A stretch of 64,000 bases of DNA from Branchiostoma floridae (lineage: Eukaryota > Chordata > Leptocardii > Amphioxiformes > Branchiostomatidae), in the NCBI RefSeq assembly GCF_000003815.2, contig NC_049991.1, forward strand, positions 10,424,821 through 10,488,820, written 5' to 3'. The notes beneath the pieces were generated by a model. It did not search any database and was not told the DNA's origin. It saw nothing but the letters and a program-made list of their open reading frames with translations. A program made the position numbers and the translations under genes. Of this stretch, positions 36,101-41,640 are shown in pieces; position 1 is the stretch's first letter, and each line of letters starts with the position of its first letter.

Positions 36101-38886
36101 ACATTTATATAAGACTTTATACATGTACGTGGGGTTATCAATAAGTCCTCAGCTTTACCGAGAAATAACAAGCACAGCTCAGATTTCGAAGCATAGATGT
36201 CAAGTATAAGGTCTTATATAAATATGTACCAAAATTCAAATTATTGTGATCATTACTTTCCAGGCGACACCCAGTAATGTTAGTTAAGGGAGAAGGAAAA
36301 GAATGTGGACAATTGACCTGGCCTGAGGTGTGTCAACTTGCGCTGCTGGAAGCCAGACACCCAGTTCTTTTTGCTTGAAACAGGAAAAGAATCATTATCA
36401 AACATTTTGACAATGTCTTTTGTTAATTTACGGCATGGGGAACTCAACCCGCACATGTCTAATCACAATTCACACCACTTTTTTCTCGCCACTTACCTTC
36501 TGATTTGCAAAAAAAAAGCGAATGTCTGTAAAGTAATGACTCCAATGATTTGAAATTTGGCGGATATTGATAAAAGGCCCCATACTATGAAGTTGTGCCT
36601 CAAAATTTGAGTTGTGCTTATTATTTCTGAGTGAGGCCGAGAACTTATTGATCACCCCTCGTATGATTGTGGTCTAAACCTTAGCCATAGCGTTCCGGTA
36701 TAATTGTTCATAAAGGACGCGTTGCTGTCATAATTCTATGTTCAATTTTGAGACCATTCAATATAAGATGAAATAATTATGTACCGGGGTTTACTTTTGT
36801 TTCAGAGCACGGAGAGTGTACTGACTATGACGTCTGCACATGTAACACGTCATGGTCGGGAGAGGCGTGTAACATCCCAGACTGCTCTGCGGTGAGCAAC
36901 TGTTCCAGCCGGGGAACGTGTCTCGCACCTGACACCTGCGACTGCTACCCTGGGTACGAAGGTGACGGTTGTGAGTTAGAAACCCCGCCAAACCTGCATC
37001 GTCCCAACTTTACCCAAGACATCTACAGGATCCAAGTCGTAGAGAACACCCCAGTTGGAACGGTAGTGGCAACAGTACGAGCGACTGACAACGACACGGG
37101 TATAAAGGGAGAGATGAAGTACAGGGCGGTTGAGCTCAGCAACACTACAGCACTTACCTTAGTTCCCGGGACGGCAGATATTGCCACAACCATGGAGCTG
37201 GACTTTGAAGCCATCGGAGAAAAAGAGTTCCAGTTGATCGTTGAAGCCATAGACGGGGGTGCGCCGACACTAACAGGAACAGCCACGGTTGTCATGACGA
37301 TCACAGATGACAATGATAACATCCCTGCACTGAACATAGCTGAGGAGTCCGAAGTGCATGTTGTATTGAGTGCTCCTATTGGCTACGAAGTTATCGCCAT
37401 TAATGCAAGCGACCATGACGTGTCTGCGTCATTCTCTAACGTGACGTTTAGTCTTGCGTCAGCGAATGATTTCTTCGTGATTGACGAAATCAACGGACGT
37501 ATTCAGGTACAACGCGCCTTGCAAATAGGCACATATCCATTGGAAGTTGTGGCGAGTGATGGCGGTTATCCACCAAAAGCGCGAAGGGCGACAGTTCGAG
37601 CCGTTGTTGCACAGGTAAGCGCAAACAAACCTCCTGTCTGTCAGCAACAAGACGGTCCTGTTCATCTCTACGTGGACATCAGCAAACCAGGTGACGTCAT
37701 CACAACTGTGTCTGCACTAGACCGCGACATCGGAACAGCTGGCGATCTTCGGTACAGCATCAGTGATAGAAAGGGCAACCTGTCAAGTGAGTTTCAGGTG
37801 AATCCAACAACAGGAAACATCTACTTGACAACCGCACTAGACCAGCCTTCTATCAATATTTCCTTCGTGTCGCTGACTGCACGAGCTACAGACCTCGGCA
37901 CGCCGCCATTGCACTGCGACCTCCGGGTGAACATTGTTATCACAATCAACCAATCACTGCCCGTCAACGTCACGTTCCCGCCAGATTGGTTCACCACGGA
38001 AATTGACCACAGTCTGCTTACAACAACCGCCCTAGGTCTCAATACAACAACCCAAGGTTTGAATACAACCGTCCAAGGTCTCAATAATATAACAGCTCAA
38101 GGTCTCAATACAACCGTCCAAGGTCTTCATACATCCTCCCATGGCCTTGATACAGCCATTCAGGTTCCCATGACAACCACCCAAGACCAGGCAGGCACTT
38201 CAAACGAGGAAGTTACGTCACCTACCAATATTGGTACGCTATTTGTAAATGCTATACGATCATATATTGTGTGAGATATATATATGACATATATCATACA
38301 TCGTATCATTTGCGCGTTTTATGTTTCCTTCTATGTGTCATAGGCAAATCCGTTTGTTTCAAACTCCATCGGCTACTGGGATAAATATAGTTACATGCAT
38401 TATATTGTGTCTTTGACGTTTGCGATTGTTAAAATGCCTTTGTCGTTAACAGTCAAACTATTTCACGTCAAAAATCGTAGCGACATAGTGTTTCTGATGT
38501 TCTTTACATAACAGACCGAATCTATATTTGCAGGAGCAGTGCCAGCCCAGCTAACCTGGTACCAGCAACCGGAGTACATCGGCGCCATAGCTGGAGGCAT
38601 CATGGGTGTGGTACTTTCGATCTCTGTCCTCATCTACGTCATCAAGCGCAGGAATCCCGGAGCTAAAGTCCTACCGGGGAAAAAAGAAGTAGAACCCTGG
38701 ACACGGATTAACACACCAAACTTTGACTGTCCGGCCGCCCCAAGATTGGAGACCCCAAGTGCGCCCCCCTCTCTCACAGTTTATAAGAACACACCAAACT
38801 TTGAATGTCCGGCCGCCCCAAGACTGGAGACCCCACGTGGGCCTCCCTCTCTCACACTTTATAAGAACCGTGCCTTCCAGGCATAA
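1180..38886 (+). CDS. Gene A: giant Bark-beetle-like SRCR/beta-helix, vWD, EGF, cadherin membrane protein (5' partial, 35 exons)
   Basis: This gene encodes a very large type I membrane protein. Exons that share one consistent reading phase are 1180?-6361, 6496-7290, 7414-7514, 7737-7865, 7967-8078, 9995-10173, 10574-10777, 11901-12002, 12175-12457, 12562-12759, 13401-13614, 13779-13950, 14205-14351, 15884-16059, 16180-16315, 16479-16595, 16841-17003, 17152-17389, 17538-17682, 17922-18074, 18270-18397, 18536-18684, 18811-18954, 19101-19296, 21527-21663, 32919-33113, 33273-33430, 33543-33660, 33804-33990, 34145-34234, 34384-34536, 34876-35131, 35617-35786, 36806-38233 and 38534-38886. Each boundary has AG and GT and is confirmed by the paralog B. 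The N-terminal units resemble Drosophila Bark beetle/Anakonda, a tricellular-junction protein (family knowledge). The fusion to vWD, EGF and cadherin modules differs from what I know of that protein. The start codon and signal peptide lie outside the window. Confidence 0.85.
3655..4165 (+). repeat. Coding tandem repeat: about 23-residue beta-helix rungs
   Basis: Inside the large exon of gene A, seven to eight near-identical units of about 69 bp follow each other. Each carries the pattern TGNVxINQVNAxQNSYGVxI (variable at several sites). Unit lengths vary (about 20 to 29 residues) but only by whole codons, so the frame stays open. About 23 residues is close to one turn of a right-handed parallel beta-helix, so each DNA unit probably encodes one rung. 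One unit contains a smaller internal duplication (QNSYAGQNSYGVG). Confidence 0.85.
6496..7290 (+). CDS. Gene A exon 2: third beta-helix block ending in NNWWGF
   Basis: The acceptor is TTTTCCAG at 6488-6495 and the donor is at 7291 (GTAAGG). The phase joins exon 1 (G|GT). Translation begins GPSRRTVTDSVLSNN and continues with beta-helix coils rich in Asn and Ser. It ends in ATNNWWGF and VLFEPFLEEEPEKG. This NxWWG-to-EPFL end is typical of Bark-type units and is the third such block in gene A. The partial first exon of gene B (44085-44618) is its direct counterpart. Confidence 0.88.
7414..8078 (+). CDS. Gene A exons 3-5: C-type-lectin-like domain
   Basis: Three exons (7414-7514, 7737-7865, 7967-8078) encode about 114 residues. 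Lectin-like landmarks are GICRYPWF at the start, GYCFLYK, ARTLNDAWDSC (helix with W..SC), EPEPFWMDQE (the FW strand), and SAEQACRVYQQN leading to CDSRYPFFCKLP at the end, which is the classic CD..xPFxCK finish. The Ca-binding EPN/QPD and WND motifs are not evident, so carbohydrate binding is doubtful. A C-type-lectin-like domain after the beta-helix units is also known in Bark beetle. Confidence 0.8.
8079..9994 (+). repeat. Gene A intron 5, filled by repeats
   Basis: This intron contains a copy of a dispersed repeat (about 8178-8930) whose start is almost identical to 39547 onward. It opens with a palindrome (CATACCATAGGTATGG) and a TTTC microsatellite (about 8229-8252). Internal units of about 160 bp follow, each with GAATGACCTGAAATTTGGTA-like sequence. 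A run of about 17 G lies near 9038-9055. From about 9060 to 9760 there are degenerate tandem units of about 130 bp marked by GGAAGAGTCCATTCTTGCA. The segment around 9820-9870 recurs at 42800-42860 upstream of gene B. Open frames here (9077-9319, 9432-9761) follow the repeats and are not genes. Confidence 0.75.
9995..10173 (+). CDS. Gene A exon 6: two EGF-like repeats
   Basis: The exon encodes RGCPNDCSHNGACLETTCYC and a second repeat with CQDLDDCGEFGVCVG. Both follow the short tenascin-type EGF pattern with C-x3-C-x5-C spacing and a closing CxCxxGW. The phase joins the lectin-like exon (V|ARGC). Only about three bases differ from the gene B exon 45488-45666, although the following introns do not align. 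Confidence 0.88.
10574..12002 (+). CDS. Gene A exons 7-8: PSI-like cysteine-rich module
   Basis: Exons 10574-10777 and 11901-12002 encode a PSI-like fold. FSTCKSCVQSVGCGWC followed by SCESG is the plexin-semaphorin-integrin signature (CxxCx5-7GCxWC). A second partial module is in the next exon (ESCLRCQDVEGCFKDT). PSI modules usually act as rigid spacers in cell-surface receptors. The counterparts in gene B are 45945-46148 and 46518-46619. Confidence 0.8.
10900..11420 (+). repeat. Two tandem copies of a roughly 240-bp repeat in gene A intron 7
   Basis: The segments starting near 10944 and 11185 are about 95 percent identical. Both contain GATTGGTTTCATACTTGTTG and TATCAGAAATCACCCCTATA. The open frames across them (63 and 61 codons) end identically because the DNA is duplicated, so I do not call a gene. 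The matching intron of gene B (46149-46517) lacks the repeat. Confidence 0.75.
12175..17389 (+). CDS. Gene A exons 9-18: long extracellular region of unknown fold
   Basis: Ten exons (12175-12457, 12562-12759, 13401-13614, 13779-13950, 14205-14351, 15884-16059, 16180-16315, 16479-16595, 16841-17003, 17152-17389) encode roughly 610 residues that I cannot place in a known family. Visible landmarks are EGGYCKVWDQSRCPKGF, a hydrophobic beta-rich stretch (ATLFIQEGELDVQLGQVL), VYKCVGPSGSLRLVFHE, TGETGLLITEAQDLVV, KEKVRVCIMDGICIPGEKW, and ESCSQECPHADRPQRVG near the end. Alternating strands and few cysteines suggest beta-sandwich modules. Exons 11, 12, 13 and 18 differ in length from gene B by exactly one codon each. 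Exon 13 is the most divergent exon of the pair. Confidence 0.82.
12820..13150 (+). repeat. Four to five tandem units of about 75 bp in gene A intron 10
   Basis: Each unit has a small palindrome (GTGATAGAGGGGTGCTATCAC-like) followed by CACTAATAGACACAAT and a CTCTTACT segment. The stem GTGATAG..CTATCAC is kept in most copies. The same intron in gene B (47927-48158) does not have it. Confidence 0.8.
14352..15883 (+). repeat. Gene A intron 13 with a duplicated ATGCAAAT-rich repeat
   Basis: Two related segments of about 240 bp (about 15195-15420 and 15440-15640) each pair an ATTATGCAAAT motif with an inverted TTTGCATAATT nearby. They also share TTTCTCAGCTA(CATA)TGTGAC-like sequence. The block ends in GGCTTCTCGAGTTATGCTG, a phrase common in old lancelet-type retroposon tails (impression only). 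I see no exon in 14352-15883. The gene B intron at this place is 325 bp. Confidence 0.6.
17538..18684 (+). CDS. Gene A exons 19-22: cysteine-rich CPC modules
   Basis: Four exons (17538-17682, 17922-18074, 18270-18397, 18536-18684) encode dense cysteine repeats. Examples are CDKACSCPGG, CQCPCNCPDG, GGGCNCEPCPDGS, HCPCLCAHN, CSCPCDDGSSD, CPCRCTCRNCQ, CPDCENGEEPVW and CSCRCPQKTKC. Each module is about 25 residues with a CxCPDG or CPCxC core. I do not recognise a named family. The position just before the vWD module suggests a rigid disulphide-bonded neck. Gene B exons have the same lengths (145, 153, 128, 149 bp). Confidence 0.82.
18811..33660 (+). CDS. Gene A exons 23-28: EGF plus vWD module of the MUC4/SUSD2 kind
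   Basis: Exons are 18811-18954, 19101-19296, 21527-21663, 32919-33113, 33273-33430 and 33543-33660. The first has an EGF (CSGNGHCRTW) and begins the vWD domain with GGDPHLQTLDG. It continues RAFDYHGIGEFWDC, then QGLCGFMDDAEDNDFTGPDG, which are the canonical start and centre of a vWD domain. I place the donor of exon 26 after TCAT (33113), giving FAESWRI followed by GSGLLGSWSWNSSNF. That matches the end of MUC4 and SUSD2 vWD domains. The next exon has EETCTQLGLSGVLLEEC and ITNDTTF, again as after MUC4-type vWD. Introns 24 and 25 are hugely enlarged by insertions. Confidence 0.85.
19366..19426 (+). repeat. (TA)n microsatellite
   Basis: About 30 uninterrupted TA units form the 3' tail of the minus-strand LINE. 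The same intron of gene B has none, so the tract arrived or grew with the element. Confidence 0.9.
19496..21328 (-). CDS. Reverse transcriptase of the LINE (N-terminus missing)
   Basis: The 610-residue frame is an RNA-directed DNA polymerase used for target-primed integration. Landmarks in order are GKASGYDKIPIE near residue 70, FIDYAAAFD (catalytic motif A), SQGVLQGDIFSP (motif B) and EYADDAGLL (catalytic YADD, motif C). A C2HC zinc finger follows (CPECTRDFSTKRGLAIH then RWC). The C-terminal region has FDYLGSRM and RRRRLRYLGHVLRM, as in many LINE polymerases. The frame is intact from the first Met to the TGA at 19496, which suggests a fairly recent copy. I did not assign a clade. The open frames on the plus strand here are shadows. 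Confidence 0.88.
   Translation of the reverse strand: MPSQDLAGQPIMSSEQLLSAWNTFLAQKFAAPPTDSHRQRETTVSQEDHLSESELEECLKALKSGKASGYDKIPIEAYHHSPTAKQELFRVVNLIWDSEIIPPELVKGIFIMLYKKNDRNNYSNYRATCLLSHAYKLLSAVIARRLHAQLEPLLPDSQAGFRPARGTRDNVCILKWTINMLLRESKPAVVTFIDYAAAFDTESQVFLDEALSSVGASLKVRRIIQAVFRVASGCVCVTSPNGNQELSEPFKISQGVLQGDIFSPVAFIAGLMRIFALHDNPNSGVTVGSPPHQVTISCLEYADDAGLLDESVQDASERISAIAIGSRNDAAMEISAPKTKAMHIHKKDRVSKTTDAEIAALNLKHRCPECTRDFSTKRGLAIHRSRWCLHHPSTANIRSRAGSLADKEVQRRKRLAKEEERDNVVLLDQQLENVHTFDYLGSRMQCDGDQKADVKHRMDIAQSRFSSMHHIWRDHRLPHRMKLRLYKSSVCSTLTHGCEAWDLTQDVTRMINGFNSRCLQVITKKHFRDTATHPDFNLVAAIRRRRLRYLGHVLRMDPSRLVRRTLKAYVCGGENPPEGSLLMDCDLPFELVARQARNRQMWNAKVNKIN
21664..23726 (+). repeat. Tandem repeats and flanking DNA in gene A intron 25
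   Basis: From about 21729 (ATTATCTTCGCCAGCGAAGA, a palindromic start) degenerate units of about 190 bp repeat. Each has GTAGCGGTTGT or a similar core, then a CTGTAGCTGGCTTTGTATG-like segment and a CATAACTC/GATAACTC segment. From 23230 to 23719 I see no gene and no clear repeat. The gene B intron at this place is only 136 bp, so all of this was inserted in gene A. Confidence 0.7.
22315..22814. other. Assembly gap, 500 N, with duplicated flanks
   Basis: Exactly 500 N. The 259 bases left of the gap (22056-22314) recur almost base for base right of it (22815-23073). The only difference I see is one missing base near 22842. The duplication is therefore probably two unmerged contig ends covering the same sequence. 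Open frames that run through the N are meaningless. Confidence 0.9.
23727..23966 (+). repeat. Left terminal inverted repeat of the 8.4-kb element
   Basis: The segment is about 95 percent identical to the reverse complement of 31867-32106. It includes a GCGGCGCCCCTAATTTACG core and, inside, GGATCGAAAGTAAAATAAGG. A good splice donor (AAAAG|GTAAGC) lies just inside at about 24036, so the TIR may carry the promoter and first untranslated exon of a gene in the element (inference). Confidence 0.88.
24675..24761. repeat. Near-perfect hairpin, 36-bp arms
   Basis: The left arm 24675-24710 begins CAGTGGGGTTCAAGCGCTGC. The right arm 24726-24761 is its reverse complement with one mismatch, and the loop is about 15 bases. 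The outer end CAGTG..CACTG is like the ends of pogo-type elements, so this may be a minimal MITE. It could equally be transcribed into a long hairpin RNA. It lies inside the 8.4-kb element. Confidence 0.85.
26290..28840 (+). other. Possible small spliced plus-strand gene inside the 8.4-kb element
   Basis: Three segments can be joined in one phase. Segment 26290-26391 follows TTTTCATATTTAG. It starts MSSLRIRFIINIVVLL and looks like a signal peptide or anchor ending in PVNAANII, with donor GTATGT. Segment 28127-28207 (VFDTLFIVITTTQAYYYHN) follows CTCCAG and has donor GTAAAA. Segment 28657 onward (GKEASAFSGDTKDSH) reaches a stop near 28829. I do not recognise the product. The third segment overlaps a competing minus-strand reading, so the model may be chance. 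Confidence 0.25.
26812..31106 (-). other. Possible degenerate minus-strand gene of the 8.4-kb element
   Basis: Several minus-strand segments look protein-like. 31106 down to about 30890 reads MTILLFILHCRRHQRTVLRT with a donor option after SFFG. About 30025 down to 29905 reads DPKACLRRHDDYRCTTG after an acceptor CTTTTCAG. About 28790 down to 28735 reads DEHDWDPDFFPFLCGSA, flanked by TTGCAG and GTGAGT. About 26930 down to 26812 reads KKNVPPNQFDSDDYIPLTEL with a stop two codons later. Reading GVSEDLQQAAQERDGVTLD just before the last part needs a one-base frame change. Together they may be the remains of the transposase, but no catalytic DDE core was identified. Confidence 0.3.
31867..32106 (-). 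repeat. Right terminal inverted repeat of the 8.4-kb element
   Basis: Reverse complement of the left TIR, ending in CGGGTG at 32106 and followed by ACTGGCT. Mismatches are scattered single bases and a few short changes around CCCCAGAAAA, which suggests moderate age or an active homogenising process. Confidence 0.88.
32107..32918 (+). other. Rest of gene A intron 25
   Basis: No gene seen. A GGCTCTTTTTGCCTGATTTT stretch follows the target duplication, and CTAGCCTAACCTAGCCTAAC marks a short direct repeat near 32650. The last 100 bases (ATATCGTATATGATGT and the polypyrimidine tract before 32919) resemble the end of the short gene B intron, so they are original intron. Confidence 0.6.
33129..33193 (+). 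repeat. (CT)n microsatellite just after exon 26 of gene A
   Basis: About 30 CT units with a few GT interruptions start 16 bases after the donor of exon 26. The gene B intron has no such tract. The open frames on both strands here (Leu-Ser or Arg-Glu repeats) come from the microsatellite. Confidence 0.92.
33804..35786 (+). CDS. Gene A exons 29-33: tandem tenascin-type EGF repeats
   Basis: Exons 33804-33990, 34145-34234, 34384-34536, 34876-35131 and 35617-35786 encode nine EGF repeats; a tenth is at the start of exon 34. Each is about 30 residues with a CSGHGxC-like core and a CxCxxGYxGxxC end. Examples are CSGRGRCVNNTCECMPGW, CTDCSGEHGKCVLGFCQC, CPLVNHCSRHGDCVAPDLC and CSGRNDCSGHGVCVEPMLC. 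Most exon borders cut inside a repeat and are in phase 1, which allows clean exon gain. Such tandem EGFs normally form an extended rod. Exon lengths are identical in gene B. Confidence 0.9.
35838..36661. mobile_element. Fold-back mariner-like element (824 bp) in gene A intron 33
   Basis: The ends are CGAGGGGTGATCAGTAAGTT and its reverse complement, flanked by TA on both sides (35836-35837, 36662-36663). The unoccupied site survives in gene B as CTAATGTATAATTGCAG. The whole element folds on itself. The arms pair from the ends inward, including a strong inner inverted repeat at about 36056-36120 and 36204-36270 around TAATGATCACAATAATTTGA. Near 36127 a second end-like sequence (CGTGGGGTTATCAATAAG) suggests nesting. 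No transposase frame remains. The ends are related to the element at 62881-63448. Confidence 0.9.
36806..38233 (+). CDS. Gene A exon 34: last EGF, three cadherin repeats, Thr/Asn-rich stalk
   Basis: The exon starts with EGF repeats (EHGECTDYDVCTC and CSSRGTCLAPDTCDC). Cadherin repeat 1 runs about 36990-37330 with VVENTPVGTVVATVRATDND and DDNDNIPALN. The DxNDN-type linker binds calcium in classical cadherins. Repeat 2 runs about 37331-37630 (NGRIQVQRAL, VVASDGGYPP). Repeat 3 runs about 37650-37970 (VSALDRDIGTAGDLRYSI, TARATDLGTPPL). The full LDRE motif is absent, and repeat 1 has LDFE in its place. A stalk follows with repeated TTxQGLN units and many NTT or NIT glycosylation sites. Donor GTACGC. 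Confidence 0.92.
38040..38170 (+). repeat. Coding 7-10-residue repeats in the juxtamembrane stalk
   Basis: About six copies of a short unit reading TTxQGLN are present. Copy number and exact units differ between gene A, gene B (58640-58760) and gene C (about 63570-63650). This is a typical slippage-prone, O- or N-glycosylated mucin-like stalk. Confidence 0.8.
38534..38886 (+). CDS. Gene A last exon: membrane helix and cytoplasmic tail with a duplicated 26-residue unit
   Basis: Residues after the acceptor read AVPAQLTWYQQPEYIGAIA, then a hydrophobic helix (AIAGGIMGVVLSISVLIYVI) stopped by KRR. The tail contains two tandem 78-bp units (38710-38787 and 38788-38865), each with TPNFxCPAAPRLETP and SLTxYK, then NRAFQA and TAA. 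The tyrosines in LTVYK and LTLYK and the proline-rich stretches are possible docking sites (inference). It is a type I orientation by the positive-inside rule. Confidence 0.92.
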
Positions 38887-39546
38887 TCTGCCGAAGCGGT
38901 TTTGACATAATGAAGTGTTTGTTATTGTCTCGTGTGAAAACATGTTAGTGCATTTTGCTTCGCCAGCAGCTGTTCTAGTACAGTGTGATATATGTATTAT
39001 TTGTTTGTTTTGTTTGTATTTGTCATTAAGCTGTGTTAAGTAAACAACGGAGCTCCTGACCGGGGCTTGATGTGTGTGCCATAGAAAAGTACACAGTAGA
39101 TATGGTGCATAACAACACAAATGTTTTCTTTGCTAACGTTAACATTCATGTATATAATACGCATGATCATCCGGATATTTAATTTTGTTGAGAAAATACA
39201 TCATTGTCACAATGTGTTTAAGTGTGTGGGACATTCGAAATACAAATGTCAATAAGATCCTCATTAACAAAACAGTTAAATTAGAGCAGTGTTCAATAAG
39301 CATGATGGGTCAATTTTGTGCGTTCAAACCCAATATTGATTTTAATACGACGATGATAAGATACGAGACATATCAATTTTGTAAACGCATAACGTTTATG
39401 TTGGGTTTGTGTGGAATGTTAAATGTTCAGTAATAAAATGTCTATTGATGACCTTTTTCTTCTTTGATATGAACGTTTGTGGAGATCAGCACAAAGGACA
39501 AATACCTAGCGATATGTGGCTTGAAATAAGAAAGGACAGCCCTGTT
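38887..39546 (+). other. 3' untranslated region of gene A
   Basis: Sequence similarity with gene B continues for about 650 bases past the stop (compare 59537-60176) and ends at GAAAGGACAGCCCTGTTTT. AATAAA at 39432-39437 is a possible polyadenylation signal, but gene B lacks it at the matching place, so the true site is unclear. In gene A a dispersed repeat begins exactly where the similarity ends. Confidence 0.5.
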
Positions 39547-40500
39547 TTTATATTTCAGCCATACCATAGGTATGGTGAAATATATTGTATTCGTAATGTT
39601 TCTTTCTCCTGTCAAATCTTCAGAACACGGTATCTCCGTTGTTCCTCAACCGAATGACTTGAAATTTGGCACAAGGGTAGAGTGGGCCAATACCCTCGGG
39701 CGTTTTTTTTCATTTTTTTCCATATCTGTCTCTTAAATGATTTTATTAAGGTTTTTGGTCATCTTAAGACCAAAACTGTATATTTGGGCCCCCTGTACCC
39801 TGGTATTATAACCGAATGAGCTGAAATTTGGCACAGATGTGCCTTGATAAGTCCCCCATATAGATTCAATATCAGTTTTGGTGTACAGTACAACAAAATG
39901 CTTATTTTTGCGATTTTTTGACCAATTTTTGACCAAAAAAGGACACTTTTGGCCCCTGTACCCTGGTATTACAACCAAATGAGCTGAAATTTGACAGAGA
40001 TGTGCCTTGATAATGCCCCCATATAAATTTAAGAACACTTTTGGTGTACAGTACAACAAAATGCTTATTTTTGCGATTTTTTGACCAATTTTTGACCAAA
40101 AAAGGACACTTTTGGCTCCTGTACCTCGGTATTGCAACCGAATGAGCTGAAATTTGACACAGATGTGCCTTGATAATCCCTTCATATAAATTCAATAACA
40201 CTTTTGGTGTACAGTGCAACAAAATGCTTATTTTTGCGATTTTTGGCCAATTTTTGACCAAAAAAGGACACTTTTGGCTCCTGTACCCTGGTATTACAAT
40301 TAAATGACCTGAAATTTGGTATAGATAGGCATTATATACTTGGTAACAAGATTCAAGTAAAATTTTTGACATAAACAACTTTAAAATGATTAATTTTGGC
40401 ACTTTTCTGAGGGGAAATTTGTTTTCTTTTGGCCTCCTGACGTGACCTTCCGTGACCCCGCACAGAGCCACACCTGTGCGCGTCAGCCGGAGAGTTAATT
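39547..40500 (+). repeat. Dispersed repeat, second copy, with about 162-bp internal units
   Basis: The start (CATACCATAGGTATGGTGAA) and the next 250 bases match 8178 onward. At least four internal units of about 162 bp repeat (39795, 39957, 40119, 40281). Each contains CCTGTACCCTGGTATTA and GAGCTGAAATTTG, then TGACCAAAAAAGGACACTTT. Long minus-strand open frames here (39733-40185, 39902-40519) follow the period (162 is divisible by 3) and are not genes. Confidence 0.85.
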
Positions 40501-41640
40501 GAATCAAAGACCTAGCCAATCAGCGAAGAGGAGGCCAAAGGCTAATTAATATTCATAAGCGGGGCCTCATGATCCCGTATATAGCAGTGTTCCCGCCAGG
40601 GGGAGCAAAGCCCGCCTAAGGCTCTCGCATTTTAGACTATTCAGAAGGCTTTATATTGTATCAGTTCTTAGGGGCATATCTATGATAATCGCAGCAGTCA
40701 CTTAACTTCTCTTCAGGAGTTTAGCGTAACACTGTTTCAGGTCAAACCGTCAAAGGCAACTAAAAACAAACTTTAACGTTACTGAGTTCAACAGTACTTA
40801 TAACTTGTTATCCGAAGTTGAAACGCTAGCGATGGTATTTTCGCTGCGCTGTTAGCTCCGTGCGACTGTTGTTGACGGTCTTATAACGGTATATTTTGCA
40901 CCCCTGTACCCTGGTATGAGTAACATTTGGTATAGATAGGCATAATATAGTTGGTAAAATGATCCAAGTAAAATTTTTGGCATAAAGTACTGTAAAAGGC
41001 TTAATTACAGCACTTTTTTTAGGGGAAATTGGTTTTCTTTCGTTCTCCATGCCGTGACCTTTCGGACGTTCACCCCACAGAGCCGACATCTGCACCTGCG
41101 TCTAGCCGGCAGGAAGAGTTAATTCAATTAATGGTTCAGCCAATCAGCGAAGAGGAAAGCGAAGGCTAATTAATATTCATAAGCGGGACCACACAATACG
41201 TTAACTTGAAGACTCAGGCCGTACAGACTTCTCGCCAGGATTTTTTCAAAACATCGGACAGGGGTCCGGGGGCCGCCGAATGTCCCTGGCGGGGTCCAGG
41301 GGCAGGGCCACTGTGGGGGGGACCCAGGTGGGCAAAGCCCCCCCGGAAGCTCTTGCATTTTAGGCTATTGAGAAGGCTTCTTTTATCAGTTTTTTTAGGG
41401 CCATATCTACGATAATCGTAGCAGTCACTTACTTCTCTTCAGCAGTTTGACTTTAAAATATTTCGGGTCAAAGCTTCAAAGACAACTAAAACCTCATAAA
41501 CAACAAACTTTACATAGCTCAACAGTATACAAAAATATTGTACGGGTTGCCATCCTTAGTTGAAGCGCTTATTTATAGCGCTAGTATCTTCGCTGCGCCG
41601 TTAGCCGCCGTGCGACTTTTGTTGACGGTCTGATATCCCT
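40310..41640 (+). repeat. Two tandem diverged copies of a roughly 600-740-bp unit
   Basis: Copy 1 (about 40310-40870) and copy 2 (about 40895-41640) share in order GTATAGATAGGCAT, AGTAAAATTTTTGRCATAAA, CCAATCAGCGAAGAGGA and GGCTAATTAATATTCATAAG. They also share GAAGGCTT and TGTTGACGGTCT near the end. Copy 2 carries an extra GC-rich insertion (about 41250-41350). No gene is supported. Confidence 0.75.

Noticed and set aside
38671-39120. 149-codon minus-strand frame
   Set aside because: It lies opposite the last exon of gene A. Its internal repeat reflects the duplicated tail unit on the other strand.
39733-40519. Minus-strand frames of 150 and 205 codons with repeated segments
   Set aside because: The repeat period of about 162 bp is a multiple of three, so any open frame is copied. 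The DNA is a dispersed repeat.
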